A DNA stretch of 64,000 nucleotides from Pseudomonadota bacterium (lineage in GTDB: Bacteria > Pseudomonadota > Gammaproteobacteria > Burkholderiales > Burkholderiaceae_C), in NCBI GenBank assembly GCA_021848345.1, contig JAJZUV010000016.1, positions 19,873-83,872 on the forward strand, given 5' to 3'. Under the pieces are notes generated by a model. It was not told the DNA's origin and ran no database searches. It saw only the letters and a list, made by a program, of their open reading frames with translations. The translations under genes were made by a program, and so were the position numbers. Positions 1 through 8,741 of this stretch are shown here, one piece after another (position 1 is the first letter of the stretch; each line of letters starts with the position of its first letter).

Positions 1-1137
1 GATGCCTCCCTGCTGGCCCAGCTCACCGACGGTCTGGAAGCCGAGCGCGAGCAGGGCATCACCATCGACGTGGCCTATCGCTATTTCGCGACCCCGCGGC
101 GCAAGTTCATCATCGCCGACGCCCCGGGCCACGAGCAGTACACGCGCAACATGGTGACCGCGGCCGCCGGCAGCGACTGCGCGGTGGTGCTGGTGGACGT
201 GACCAAGCTGGACTTCGGCCAGGGCCGGCCGCGGCTGTTGCCGCAGACCCGGCGCCATGCGCTGCTCGCCCATCTGCTGCGGGTGCGCTCCATCGTGTTC
301 GCGGTGAACAAGCTCGACGCGGTGGACGACGCCCGCGGGGTCTTCGAGTCCGTGCGCGACGCGCTGCTGGAATTCGCCGCCGGCGCCGGCATCGTGCCGG
401 CCGGGGTGATCCCGATCTCGGCCCTGCGCGCCGACAACGTGGCCGCCCCCGGCGAGCAGTGGCCGTGGTGGACCGGACCGACCCTGTTGCGCCTGCTGGA
501 GGGGCTGCCCGCCGGCGAGGCGGCAGGCGACGGAACCCTGCTGCTGCCGGTGCAGTACGTGGCGCGCGGGCACGACGCCGCGGGCCACCCGCGACGCGTG
601 TTCTGGGGGCGCCTGGCGCGCGGCGAGGTGCGCGTCGGCCAGCGCGTGCGCGTGCATTCCAGCGGGCAGACGGCGCGGGTGCTCGAACTCTGGCAGGCCG
701 GCGAGCGTGTCGCGGAAGTCCTGGCCGGGAGCTCCGCCGGGCTGGTGCTGGACACGCATCTGGACATTTCCCGCGGCGACTGGATCGGCGACGCCGGGCA
801 GCCGCAGGCCTGCGCCAGCGAGTTCGACGCCACGCTGGCGTGGCTGGACCGCGACCCGGCGGTGGTCGGGCGCAAGTACTGGATCCGGCACGGCCACGCC
901 TGGGTGGCCGCGCGCATCGTGCAGGTGCTCGGACGCCTGGACATCCACAGCCTGGAACAGGTGGAGGCGCAGACCCTCGGGCCCAACGAGATCGGTCGCG
1001 TGCGGGTGCAGGCGCAGGCGGAACTGCCTTTGGCCGGCTACGCGGACAACCGCGTGGCCGGGGGCATGATCCTGGTCGATCCGCATTCGCACCGCACCAG
1101 CGGCGCCTTGCTCGTGAGCGCCGCGGCGCAGGCATGA
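1..1137 (+). CDS. cysN: Sulfate adenylyltransferase subunit 1 (CysN), 5'-truncated
   Basis: GTPase subunit of ATP sulfurylase, which with CysD makes adenosine 5'-phosphosulfate from sulfate and ATP in the cytoplasm. The reading frame is open from base 1, so the start and the P-loop (G1) lie outside the window; 378 residues are visible. The G3 motif DAPGHEQYTRN and the G4 motif NKLD are intact and are followed by the EF-Tu-like beta-barrel domains. The protein stops without an APS-kinase (CysC) extension, so this is CysN rather than a CysNC fusion. The stop overlaps the start of the following methyltransferase, consistent with a cys operon that also supplies siroheme for sulfite reductase. Confidence 0.95.
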   Translation, partial: DASLLAQLTDGLEAEREQGITIDVAYRYFATPRRKFIIADAPGHEQYTRNMVTAAAGSDCAVVLVDVTKLDFGQGRPRLLPQTRRHALLAHLLRVRSIVFAVNKLDAVDDARGVFESVRDALLEFAAGAGIVPAGVIPISALRADNVAAPGEQWPWWTGPTLLRLLEGLPAGEAAGDGTLLLPVQYVARGHDAAGHPRRVFWGRLARGEVRVGQRVRVHSSGQTARVLELWQAGERVAEVLAGSSAGLVLDTHLDISRGDWIGDAGQPQACASEFDATLAWLDRDPAVVGRKYWIRHGHAWVAARIVQVLGRLDIHSLEQVEAQTLGPNEIGRVRVQAQAELPLAGYADNRVAGGMILVDPHSHRTSGALLVSAAAQA

Positions 1138-1880
1138 TGGGACGCGTCGCCTTCGTCGGTGCCGGGCCGGGTGCGGCCGATCTGATCACGCTGCGCGCGG
1201 CGCGCCTGCTGGCGCAGGCCGACGTCGTGCTGGTCGACGCGCTGGCCGGGAGCGAACTGCGCGAACTGGCGCCGGATGCGCGCTGGATCGACGTGGGCAA
1301 GCGCGGCTTCCGCGCCAGCACCGCGCAGGACGTGATCTGCGCCCTGCTCGTGCGCATGGCGCGCGAGCATGCGCTGGTGGTGCGCCTGAAGGGAGGCGAC
1401 CCCAGCGTGTTCGGCCGGCTGGACGAGGAGCTGGATGCGCTGCACCGCGCCGGCATCGAGTTCGAGATCGTGCCGGGGGTCAGCGCGGCGCTGGCCGCGG
1501 CGGCCGATACCGCGCGGCCCCTGACCCGCCGCGGCAGGGGGCGCAGCGTGGCGCTGTGCACGGCCATGACCCGTGAGGGCCAGGTGCGCGCCGCGCGCAA
1601 CGCCGACACCGAGGTGTACTACATGGCCGGCTGCCGGCTCGGCGCCTTGTCGCGCGAGTTGCTGGCCGCCGGCTGGCCCGCGTCCACGCCGGTCAGCGCG
1701 GTGTCGCGCGCCGGCTGTGCCGATATGTTGCAGAGCGATCATGCGGTGGCCGACCTGGGGCGTGCCGCCTTGCTGCACGCGGGTCGCCCCTGCGTGGTGG
1801 TGGTGGGCGTGGGGGCCGAGCCGTTGCACGCCTCGCGTCCGGTGGCGATCCGGCGCCGGCGGACCGCCACCGCCGGCTGA
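1134..1880 (+). CDS. cobA: Uroporphyrinogen-III C-methyltransferase (SUMT)
   Basis: SAM-dependent methyltransferase converting uroporphyrinogen III to precorrin-2, the precursor of siroheme (and of cobalamin). The 248-residue protein shows the family signature near its N-terminus (VGAGPGAADLITLRA) and the second conserved block VRLKGGDPSVFGR; EIVPGVSAA follows. The length fits a stand-alone SUMT with no CysG dehydrogenase/ferrochelatase domain. The start is ATGATG at 1134/1137, overlapping the cysN stop, so translation is probably coupled. Location behind cysN suggests that its job is siroheme for sulfite reductase. The symbol could also be written sumT or cysG-C; the function is secure, the name less so. 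Confidence 0.92.
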   Translation: MMGRVAFVGAGPGAADLITLRAARLLAQADVVLVDALAGSELRELAPDARWIDVGKRGFRASTAQDVICALLVRMAREHALVVRLKGGDPSVFGRLDEELDALHRAGIEFEIVPGVSAALAAAADTARPLTRRGRGRSVALCTAMTREGQVRAARNADTEVYYMAGCRLGALSRELLAAGWPASTPVSAVSRAGCADMLQSDHAVADLGRAALLHAGRPCVVVVGVGAEPLHASRPVAIRRRRTATAG

Positions 1881-2077
1881 GCGAGTCGCCGCGCGGCCCC
1901 GATCGCGGCGCATCGCGATCGCGATCGCGGTAGCACGCTGAAGGAACTCTTACGCCTCGGGCATGGAGCGGGCGCGGCTGGCCCGCTAGCCTGACAGGCC
2001 CGCGTTCCTTCCTGCCCGCCGCCTTGTTTCCGCGTCCTTGTCCCGTCCTCGCGCCCGCCGGAGGGCGTGCGCATGCG

Positions 2078-2548
2078 GTGGCCGGCCGCGCCCCTGGGAC
2101 GCGCGCGTGCCCGCTCGGGCGATTCGGGTGGTTCGCCGTGCTCGTTCTGTGGCTGGGGGCGGGCGGCGCTCGCGCCGCGCTGCCTCCGCCGGTGTCGTGG
2201 AGCGCCGCGCAGCAGCGCGCTTCGGGGCTGCGCATCGAGCGCCTGGTGCCGGGCGAGTTCCACCGCGCGCGGCAGGCGCCGTTGCGCGCGGTCTGGGTGC
2301 CCGCGTCCGCCGTGCTGTTCTATGAGGGCCAGACCTTCACCTTCGTGGCCACCCGGCCTGCGGCCGGCGGCGATCGTCAGTTCACCGCGCGCGTGGTGTC
2401 CACGGCCTGGCCTCGCGGCGAGGGCTACGTGCAGCCCGGGTGGTCGTCGCTGGACGTGGTGACCGGCGGCGCCGACCTGTTGCTGATCCCGCCGCCGGTG
2501 CCGCACGCACTGCCGCCCGCGGGCGATGGAGGGGACGCGCGGCAATGA
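2078..2548 (+). CDS. Small secreted protein resembling only the end of an RND adaptor
   Basis: About 156 residues from the GTG at 2078, chosen because GGAGGG lies 12 bases upstream; a TTG at 2024 is an alternative start. The N-terminus is a signal peptide: basic residues, the hydrophobic run WFAVLVLWLG, then an ARA cleavage-like site. The mature part (VPASAVLFYEGQTFTFVAT, then FTARVV) resembles the barrel/membrane-proximal part of periplasmic adaptors of the CusB/CzcB type, but the lipoyl and helical-hairpin domains are absent. It overlaps the next gene by ATGA, so the two are translated together. I infer a minimal partner of the RND-like protein; the family assignment is by eye and weak. Confidence 0.6.
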   Translation: MAGRAPGTRACPLGRFGWFAVLVLWLGAGGARAALPPPVSWSAAQQRASGLRIERLVPGEFHRARQAPLRAVWVPASAVLFYEGQTFTFVATRPAAGGDRQFTARVVSTAWPRGEGYVQPGWSSLDVVTGGADLLLIPPPVPHALPPAGDGGDARQ

Positions 2549-5500
2549 ACCGCACGCGCGGCTTCCAGGCGATGCTGGTGTGGGTCTGCGTGCACCGCGC
2601 GGGCCTGGTGGCGGCGCTGGCTGCGCTGGCCGCGCTGTGCGCGATCCGCGTGCTGTACGGCGTGGATCTCGAGATGTGGCCGCGCCTCGGCTCCGACGTG
2701 GTCGAGGTCCGGGCGCGCGCGCCGGGGCTGGGCCCGCGACAGGTGGAGATGCTGGCCACCGCGCCGCTGGAGCGCGCGCTGCGGGGCCTGCCCGGCCTGC
2801 GCCACACGGACTCGCGCAGCCTGCCCGGCCTGGCGCTGTTGCGCCTTCGCTTCGCGTCGGGAGCCTCCGCGCGCGAGGCCAGGCGGCGCGTACGCGCCCG
2901 CCTGGCCCCGGTGCGCCTTCCGGCTCCCGCACGCCGCCCGTGGGTGGGCGCGCCGCGCCCGGACCGGCCGCTGGTGGCGGTGGTCGGATTGACCGCGCAC
3001 GGCATCGGCCCGATGCGTCTGCGGGACGTGGCGCGCTGGCAGCTGCGCCCGCGCCTGCTGGCGGTTCCGGGGGTGGCTTCGGTGCGCCTGTTCGGCGGTC
3101 GCGAGCGCGCGCTGCAGGTGCAGGTCGGGGCGCATCGCCTGCGGCGCCTGCGGGTGGGCATCGACGAGGTGTTGCGCGCGGCGCGGCAGGCCATGGCCCT
3201 GCCCGGGATCGGCTGCATCGAGACGCCCGAGCAGCGTTTGCTGGCGCGCGCCGACCCGCCGACCGGCGCCGGTGGTCTGGCGCAGGCGGTGCTGCGCGCC
3301 AGCCCGTCGCGTGTGCTCACGCTGGCCGACGTGGCCCACGTCGGCTTCGCGCCCCTGCCCGCGCGCAGCGCGGCCCGGATCGGCTCCGTGCCAGGTGTGG
3401 AACTGGTGGTCCGCGCGCAAGCCGGAGCGTCCACGCTGCGGGTCGCGCGCGGCGTGGAGCAGACCCTTGGCCGGCTGCATCCGATGCTGGCCGGCGAGGG
3501 GGTGGTGTTGCATGCGCCCCTGCCGCGCCCGGCCTGGTTGTTGCGCACGGCGCTGCGCGAACTGGCGTGGCGCCTGGCACTGGGGGCCCTGCTCGGGCTC
3601 GGCGCGCTGCGCCTGCTGCTCGGGGACTGGCGCGGCGCGGCGCTTTGCGCCTGCGCGGCGGCCGCGACCCTGCTGGTCGCGTCGGCCCTGCTGGTGGCCG
3701 GAGGGGCCGAGCTGGACCTGGTGCGCCTGGCCGGCGTGGGGCTCGGCGTGTTGATGGCGACGGGCGACGCGGTCTGGCTGCTCGAGGAGTCGCGGCGCGA
3801 CGCGCCCGCCGCGCATGCTTCGCCGCGGGCGGCGCGGCACGCCTTGGTCGTGGCCGCGGTGCGCGCCCGGGGTTTCAGCGCACCCGCCGCGTGCGCCGTG
3901 TTGCTGGCGGTACTGGCGCTGTTGCTGGTGCCTGGCGCGACGGCCGGGCTGATCGCACCGCTGGCATGGGCCTGCGCGACTTCGCTGCTCGTGTCGCTGG
4001 TCGTCGGGACCACGCTCACGCCCGCGCTGGCCGCGCTGGCGAGCGACCCCTCCCGTGTCGTCCGGTGGGCTGCGCGGGCGCCGCGCGGCGTCGCGCCGCG
4101 CTACCTGGAGCTGCAAGGCATGCTCGCGCGGCACTGGAGGGTGGGGGCGCTGCTTGCCGGGCTCCTCGTGGCGGCGGGCGCGTGGGTCGCCGCGCAGGGG
4201 CGCTTCGAACTGCTGCCCCGTCCGCGCGAAGGCCCGTTCATGGTACGCATGCGCCTGGCGTCGGGTTCCTCGCTGCAGACATCGATGCGCATGGGCGCGC
4301 GCGTGGAGGCTGCGCTGCAGGGCCTGCCGCAGGTCCGGCTGGTGACCCAGCGCGCCGCCGACGCCGGTCTGGTGCCCGACGACGAGGGGGCCGCCGACAG
4401 CCGCTTCGACGTCGCGCTGCGAGCGGGCGTCGATCCGGTGCTCGCCTTGCGGCGCATTCGCGAGGTGCTGGCGGGCTTCGCGGGCGCCACCTTCCGCGTC
4501 GACGGTGTGTTCGCACGGCGCCTGGGTCGCATGCTCGACGGCGGGGGCGACGACGGGGCCGATCTCGTGGTGGAGCTGAGCGGCAGTCGACCCGGCCGTC
4601 TCGAACTGGCGGCCGGTCGCGTGGCCGCGGTGCTCCGCGCCTTGCCCTCGGCCACCGGCGTGCAGCTCGACGCGCCGCCGCGCCTGCCGCAGCTGCGCCT
4701 GCGATTGCAGGCCGCGGCCTTGCGCCTGTGCGGTGCTTCGGCAGGGACGGTGTTGGGCCAATTGCGCACCGCCCAGGTCGGTGGCGACGCCGGCAGCATC
4801 ATGCTGGACGCGCGACCCGTGCCGGTGCGCGTGGTGTTGCGCCCGGCGCAGCGCGAGGATCCCCAGGCGCTGGGAGCCCTGCCGATCCGCACCGCGCGAT
4901 GCGGGATGATCCCGTTGCGCGCCCTGGCACGGCCGCGCCTGGGCACGGTGCCCGCGCGCATCGATCATGTGGATGGCATGCGCACGCTGCGCGTGTTCGC
5001 CTCCACCACATCGCCCGATGTGGCGCAATTCGTGCACGATGCGGGCCTTGCCCTGGCTGGCCGGCCGCGCCTTCCGCCGGGTGTCGCGCTGCGCGTGCGC
5101 GCCCCGACGCTGCGCGCGGCGCGGCGACGCCGACGCCTGTTCGCCGGCGTCGCGCTGGCCGCCGCCGGAGTGGTGCTGGTGCTGGGGTGGCGCCTGCGCG
5201 ACCCGCGCCGGCTGGGCCTGGCGTTCGCCGGCCTGCCGGTGGCCTGGGCCGGCGGAATGCTGCTGAGCTGGGTGTGCGGCACGCCGCCCAGCCTGGGTTC
5301 GGCGGTGGGGATGCTCGCGCTGGCCGGCGTGGCGCTGCGCGACGCCGGCGTCTTGCTCGGGCCGGCGCGGGCGAGGTCGCACGCGGACGCTGAGCCGCAA
5401 GGCAGCACGGGCGAGGACGCCGCGGCCATCTCCGAAGCGCGCTTGCGCGTGGCGTCGGCGGTGGCCCTTGCACTGGCGATCGGCACGCTGCCGTTGGTCC

Positions 5501-5670
5501 TGGCGCCGGGGCTCGCGGGCTACGCGGTGGCCCGGCCCATGGCGCGCATGCTGCTGGGCGGCCTGGGCGCGCTGCTCGCCTATGAGTTGTTCGTGCTGCC
5601 CGGCCTGGCGCAGCACCTGGACGGATTCAGCCCACCGCGCAGATCGACGCCGACAGGCTCCAGTCGGTGA
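2545..5670 (+). CDS. Divergent RND-family efflux permease (CzcA/CusA-like)
   Basis: 1041 residues, the usual RND size. The N-terminal helix is followed by a CzcA-like porter block (VEVRARAPGLGPRQVE, then LERALRGLPGL), a first hydrophobic bundle, a second porter half (from about residue 550) and a C-terminal bundle. Normal heavy-metal RND pumps carry two aspartates and a glutamate in TM4 (LDFGLIVDGAVIIVEN-type). Here the corresponding stretch reads GVGLGVLMATGDAVWLLEE, so the first aspartate is missing and the second is shifted by one. Proton coupling may therefore be altered. Substrate unknown. It is coupled to the short adaptor-like gene by ATGA, with no outer-membrane factor nearby. The 3' end overlaps the convergent xdhC-like gene by 44 bases. 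Confidence 0.75.
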   Translation: MNRTRGFQAMLVWVCVHRAGLVAALAALAALCAIRVLYGVDLEMWPRLGSDVVEVRARAPGLGPRQVEMLATAPLERALRGLPGLRHTDSRSLPGLALLRLRFASGASAREARRRVRARLAPVRLPAPARRPWVGAPRPDRPLVAVVGLTAHGIGPMRLRDVARWQLRPRLLAVPGVASVRLFGGRERALQVQVGAHRLRRLRVGIDEVLRAARQAMALPGIGCIETPEQRLLARADPPTGAGGLAQAVLRASPSRVLTLADVAHVGFAPLPARSAARIGSVPGVELVVRAQAGASTLRVARGVEQTLGRLHPMLAGEGVVLHAPLPRPAWLLRTALRELAWRLALGALLGLGALRLLLGDWRGAALCACAAAATLLVASALLVAGGAELDLVRLAGVGLGVLMATGDAVWLLEESRRDAPAAHASPRAARHALVVAAVRARGFSAPAACAVLLAVLALLLVPGATAGLIAPLAWACATSLLVSLVVGTTLTPALAALASDPSRVVRWAARAPRGVAPRYLELQGMLARHWRVGALLAGLLVAAGAWVAAQGRFELLPRPREGPFMVRMRLASGSSLQTSMRMGARVEAALQGLPQVRLVTQRAADAGLVPDDEGAADSRFDVALRAGVDPVLALRRIREVLAGFAGATFRVDGVFARRLGRMLDGGGDDGADLVVELSGSRPGRLELAAGRVAAVLRALPSATGVQLDAPPRLPQLRLRLQAAALRLCGASAGTVLGQLRTAQVGGDAGSIMLDARPVPVRVVLRPAQREDPQALGALPIRTARCGMIPLRALARPRLGTVPARIDHVDGMRTLRVFASTTSPDVAQFVHDAGLALAGRPRLPPGVALRVRAPTLRAARRRRRLFAGVALAAAGVVLVLGWRLRDPRRLGLAFAGLPVAWAGGMLLSWVCGTPPSLGSAVGMLALAGVALRDAGVLLGPARARSHADAEPQGSTGEDAAAISEARLRVASAVALALAIGTLPLVLAPGLAGYAVARPMARMLLGGLGALLAYELFVLPGLAQHLDGFSPPRRSTPTGSSR

Positions 5671-6628
5671 GAGGCTGCGAGATGTCGGCGCCGCGGCGGA
5701 TCGCCGTCATCTCTGCCACGATGCTGGCGGCGATCTCGGGCGGGGTCAGCCCGCCCAGGCGCAGTCCCACCGGGCCGTGCAGGCGTGCCGCCTGCTCGGG
5801 GCTGACGTCGAACTGCAGCAGGCGTTCGCGGCGCCTTTCGTTGTTCACGCGCGAGCCCAGCGCGCCGACGTAGAAGGCCGGCGTGCGCAGCGCTTCCATC
5901 AGGGCCAGGTCGTCGAGCTTGGGGTCGTGGGTCAGCGCCACCACGGCGCTGGCCTCGTCCAGGCGCATGGCCAGCACTTCGTCGTCGGGCATGCGCGTGG
6001 AAAGCTCCACGCCCGGCATCGCGTCCCAGCCCTCGTGGTACTCCACCCGCGGCTCGCACACAGTGACGCGGTAGTCGAGCATCACCGCCATGGTCGCCAG
6101 ATAGCGCGAGAGCTGGCCGCCGCCGATGATCAGCAGGCGCTGGCGCGGGCCGTGCACGGTGCGCAGTTCGCGCCCGTCGTAGAAGAGTTGTTCGCCGCGC
6201 GGGGCGCGCCGCAGGCGCACCGCGCCGGAGGCCAGATCGACCACGCGTTCGGTGCGCTCGGCGGCCTCCACGCGCCGCAGCAGCTCGGCCGGCCAGGCAC
6301 TGTCGTTCAGCGGCTCCAGCACCACCTGCACGCTGCCGCCGCAGGGAAGGCCGAAACGCTGGGCTTCCTCCGCGTTGCTCCCGTACACCGTGGCTTCCGG
6401 ACGGTGCAGCGCCAGCTCGCCGGCGGCCACGCGCCGGATCAGGTCGTCCTCGATGCAGCCGCCCGACAGCGAGCCCGCGACCTGCCCGTCCTCGCGGATG
6501 ATCATCAGCGAGCCCGGAGGCCGCGGCGCCGATCCCCAGGTGCGCACCACCGTGCCGAGCACCACGCGCTTGCCGGCGCCCAGCCATTGCAGGGCCGTGC
6601 GCAGGACCTCGATGTCGATGCTGTTCAT
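5627..6628 (-). CDS. XdhC/CoxI-family molybdoenzyme maturation protein
   Basis: 333 residues. The N-terminal XdhC/CoxI domain contains SLSGGCIEDDLIRRV with the conserved GGC, and the C-terminal Rossmann-like half has LLIIGGGQLSRYLA and the late block GLRLGGLTPPEIAASI. Family members bind molybdenum cofactor and help insert or sulfurate it in xanthine dehydrogenase or CO dehydrogenase. It lies 16 bases behind a coxG-like gene on the same strand, so the two form an operon. It is divergent from a purine permease and guanine deaminase, which favours a role with xanthine dehydrogenase rather than CO oxidation, but the enzyme itself is not in the window. Confidence 0.88.
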   Translation of the reverse strand: MNSIDIEVLRTALQWLGAGKRVVLGTVVRTWGSAPRPPGSLMIIREDGQVAGSLSGGCIEDDLIRRVAAGELALHRPEATVYGSNAEEAQRFGLPCGGSVQVVLEPLNDSAWPAELLRRVEAAERTERVVDLASGAVRLRRAPRGEQLFYDGRELRTVHGPRQRLLIIGGGQLSRYLATMAVMLDYRVTVCEPRVEYHEGWDAMPGVELSTRMPDDEVLAMRLDEASAVVALTHDPKLDDLALMEALRTPAFYVGALGSRVNNERRRERLLQFDVSPEQAARLHGPVGLRLGGLTPPEIAASIVAEMTAIRRGADISQPLTDWSLSASICAVG

Positions 6629-6644
6629 GCTCGATCTCCCTCCG

Positions 6645-7316
6645 TCAGCGCGTGCGCCGGCCGAACAGCCCGGCGAACCAGGACTTGAGCAGGGCCCACA
6701 GGATGGCCAGGCCGTTGAGCTCGCCGGCGGCCGCGCGCGGCGCGGCGCTCGGCTGGGGCGCCGCGCCGGCGCCGGGCGGAGCGGCCGGCGGCGGTGCGGA
6801 GTCGGTGTCCGCGGCCGCCGGTGCCGCGCCGGGCGCCGGCGCCGTGCCCGCCGTCGGAAGTTGCTGCGCCGCCGCCTGGAAATGGGCGACGAACTGGCCC
6901 AGCAGGAGTTCCGACACCTGCACCATCATGCGCGAGCCGAACTGGGCGAACTTCCCCGTGACCTCGACGCGGGCGTCGCCGTGCAGCGTGACCTGTCCGG
7001 GGTCGGCGGGGTCGGGTTCGAGCACCGCGTGCAGTTCCATCGACGCGGTGGAGCCGCCCTTGTCGGCCCCCTTGCCGCGCAGGCCCAGGCGGCGCGCTCC
7101 GGCGTCGAACTCGAGCACCTCCACGGTGCCGCCGAACTGGGCCTGGGCGGGGCCCACCTTCACCTTCATCAGGCCCTTGTAGCTCGTCTCGGACACCTGC
7201 TCGGTGATCTGCGCGCCCGGCATGCAGCCGGCCACGGCCCGGATGTCGCCGAGCAGGGCCCAGGCGCGTTCGGGATCCACCTGCAGGGGGTAACGCTTGT
7301 CGATTCGGACTTCCAT
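6645..7316 (-). CDS. CoxG-like SRPBCC protein
   Basis: 223 residues. Residues 1 to about 150 match the CoxG family (carbon monoxide dehydrogenase subunit G): an opening MEVRIDKRYPLQVDPERAW, then DIRAVAGCMPGAQI and YKGLMKVKVGP. The family has an SRPBCC (START-like) fold and is linked to membrane attachment or maturation of molybdenum hydroxylases. An Ala/Pro-rich linker (about residues 155-195) leads to a short hydrophobic tail ending in LFGRRTR that could touch the membrane. It is the first gene of an operon with the xdhC-like gene. The exact partner enzyme is unknown. Confidence 0.85.
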   Translation of the reverse strand: MEVRIDKRYPLQVDPERAWALLGDIRAVAGCMPGAQITEQVSETSYKGLMKVKVGPAQAQFGGTVEVLEFDAGARRLGLRGKGADKGGSTASMELHAVLEPDPADPGQVTLHGDARVEVTGKFAQFGSRMMVQVSELLLGQFVAHFQAAAQQLPTAGTAPAPGAAPAAADTDSAPPPAAPPGAGAAPQPSAAPRAAAGELNGLAILWALLKSWFAGLFGRRTR

Positions 7317-7442
7317 GATCGCTCCGGTACTTCAACAGCCTGCTGGATGACATGCCCCGGGCGCAAGTGTGCCTCGAAACTTGCGATTTCGCAGCCTGCT
7401 AGGCTATGTCTCGCTCGCGAAACCGGAGGAGGACAACAAGAA
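7317..7442. promoter_or_regulatory. Divergent control region between coxG-like and purine permease genes
   Basis: This 126-base gap must hold promoters for both operons. A 7-bp inverted repeat (CGCAAGT at 7362-7368 and ACTTGCG at 7379-7385) could be an operator. A strong ribosome-binding site GGAGGAGGA lies just before the permease start. The regulator is unknown. Confidence 0.4.
7322..7344 (+). repeat. 23-bp exact repeat, copy 1
   Basis: A 23-base string with core CGGTACTTCAACAGCCTGCT sits just upstream of the coxG-like start, in the divergent intergenic region. An identical copy lies at 56299-56321, 49 kb away in gene-poor DNA. Exact identity over 23 bases outside genes is unlikely by chance and suggests the end of a small dispersed repeat or a lost insertion sequence. 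I see no longer shared flank. Confidence 0.6.
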
Positions 7443-8741
7443 ATGAGCCTGCAATCCTTGTTCAAGCTGGGGGAGCACGGGACCGACGTGCGCACCGAGG
7501 TGATGGCCGGCGTGACGACCTTCCTCACCATGTCGTACATCATCTTCGTCAACCCCTCGATCCTGTCCACGACGGGGATGGACCACAACGCCGTGTTCAT
7601 CGCCACCTGCCTGGCGGCGGCATTGGGGACCTTCATCATGGCCTTCGTCGCCAACTGGCCCGTCGGGCTGGCGCCGGGCATGGGGCTCAATGCCTTTTTC
7701 GCCTTCACCGTGGTCAAGGGCATGGGCTTCACTTGGCAGCAGGCGCTGGGCGCGGTGTTCATCTCCGGCTGCGTGTTCGTCGCGCTGACCGTCACCGGGG
7801 TGCGGCGCTGGCTGGTGGGGGGCATCCCGACATCCCTGCGCAGCGCCATCGCGGCGGGCATCGGCATGTTCCTGGCGATCATCGCGCTGTCGGGGGCCGG
7901 CATCGTGGTGGCCAACCCCGCCACCAAGGTCGGGCTGGGCGACCTGCACAGCCTGCCTGTGCTGCTGGCCACGCTGGGCTTCCTGTTGATCGCCGTGCTC
8001 GACTACTTCCGCCTGCGCGGCGCCATCCTCATCGGCATCCTGGCGGTCACCGCGGCCAGCATGCTGCTCGGCCTGACCCACTTCCAGGGCATCGTGTCGG
8101 CGCCGCCGAGCATTTCCCCGACCCTGCTCAAGCTGGACATCCCCGGGGCGCTGCGCGGGGGCTTTTTCCACATCATCCTGGTGTTCGTGCTGGTGGAGAT
8201 CTTCGACGCCACCGGCACCCTGACCGGCCTGGCGCGCAAGGCGGGGCTGCTCGACGGCGGGCGCGAGGAAGGCCTGGGCAGGGCGCTGTTCGCCGACAGC
8301 CTGGCCATCTTCTCGGGTTCGCTGCTGGGCACCAGCAGCACGACCGCGTACATCGAAAGCGCCTCGGGCGTGCAGGCGGGCGGACGCACCGGCCTGACGG
8401 CGCTGACCGTGGGCGTGCTGTTCCTGGCGGCGCTGTTCTTCGCCCCGCTGGCCGCGGTGGTGCCGCCCTGGGCCACCGCGCCGGCCCTGCTGTACGTGGC
8501 CGGGCTGATGATGCGCGAGCTGCTGCAGATCGACTGGAACGACGTCACCGAGGCGGTGCCCTCGGCGCTGGCCGCGCTGGTCATGCCGTTCACCTACTCC
8601 ATCGCCAACGGCCTGGCCTTCGGATTCATCGCCTACGCGGCGCTGAAGCTGTTCACCGGGCGCGCGCGCGAGGTGCATCCGGCCCTGTGGGTCGTGGCCG
8701 CGCTGTTCGTGCTGCGTTTCGCGTTGTTCCCCGCGGATTGA
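7443..8741 (+). CDS. AzgA-type purine permease (NCS2 family)
   Basis: 432 residues with about 12 to 13 hydrophobic segments. Family hallmarks of the adenine/guanine/hypoxanthine permease branch are present: VMAGVTTFLTMSYIIFVNP at the N-terminus, NWPVGLAPGMGLNAFFAF, and LGTSSTTAYIESASGVQAGG in the second half. Proteins of this group are proton symporters for purine bases in the inner membrane. The start has an excellent Shine-Dalgarno sequence. The stop overlaps the TTG start of guanine deaminase, so uptake and first catabolic step are coupled. Which base is preferred cannot be read from sequence; guanine or hypoxanthine is likely from context. Confidence 0.92.
   Translation: MSLQSLFKLGEHGTDVRTEVMAGVTTFLTMSYIIFVNPSILSTTGMDHNAVFIATCLAAALGTFIMAFVANWPVGLAPGMGLNAFFAFTVVKGMGFTWQQALGAVFISGCVFVALTVTGVRRWLVGGIPTSLRSAIAAGIGMFLAIIALSGAGIVVANPATKVGLGDLHSLPVLLATLGFLLIAVLDYFRLRGAILIGILAVTAASMLLGLTHFQGIVSAPPSISPTLLKLDIPGALRGGFFHIILVFVLVEIFDATGTLTGLARKAGLLDGGREEGLGRALFADSLAIFSGSLLGTSSTTAYIESASGVQAGGRTGLTALTVGVLFLAALFFAPLAAVVPPWATAPALLYVAGLMMRELLQIDWNDVTEAVPSALAALVMPFTYSIANGLAFGFIAYAALKLFTGRAREVHPALWVVAALFVLRFALFPAD

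Noticed and set aside
81..1609. Long open frames on the minus strand opposite cysN and cobA
   Set aside because: They are Arg/Ser/Ala-rich shadows caused by high GC content; the plus-strand frames have full enzyme motifs.
2425..5616. A minus-strand frame of more than 1000 codons opposite the RND gene
   Set aside because: Its translation is Gln/His/Arg-rich low complexity with no domain, the usual antisense artefact of GC-rich coding DNA.
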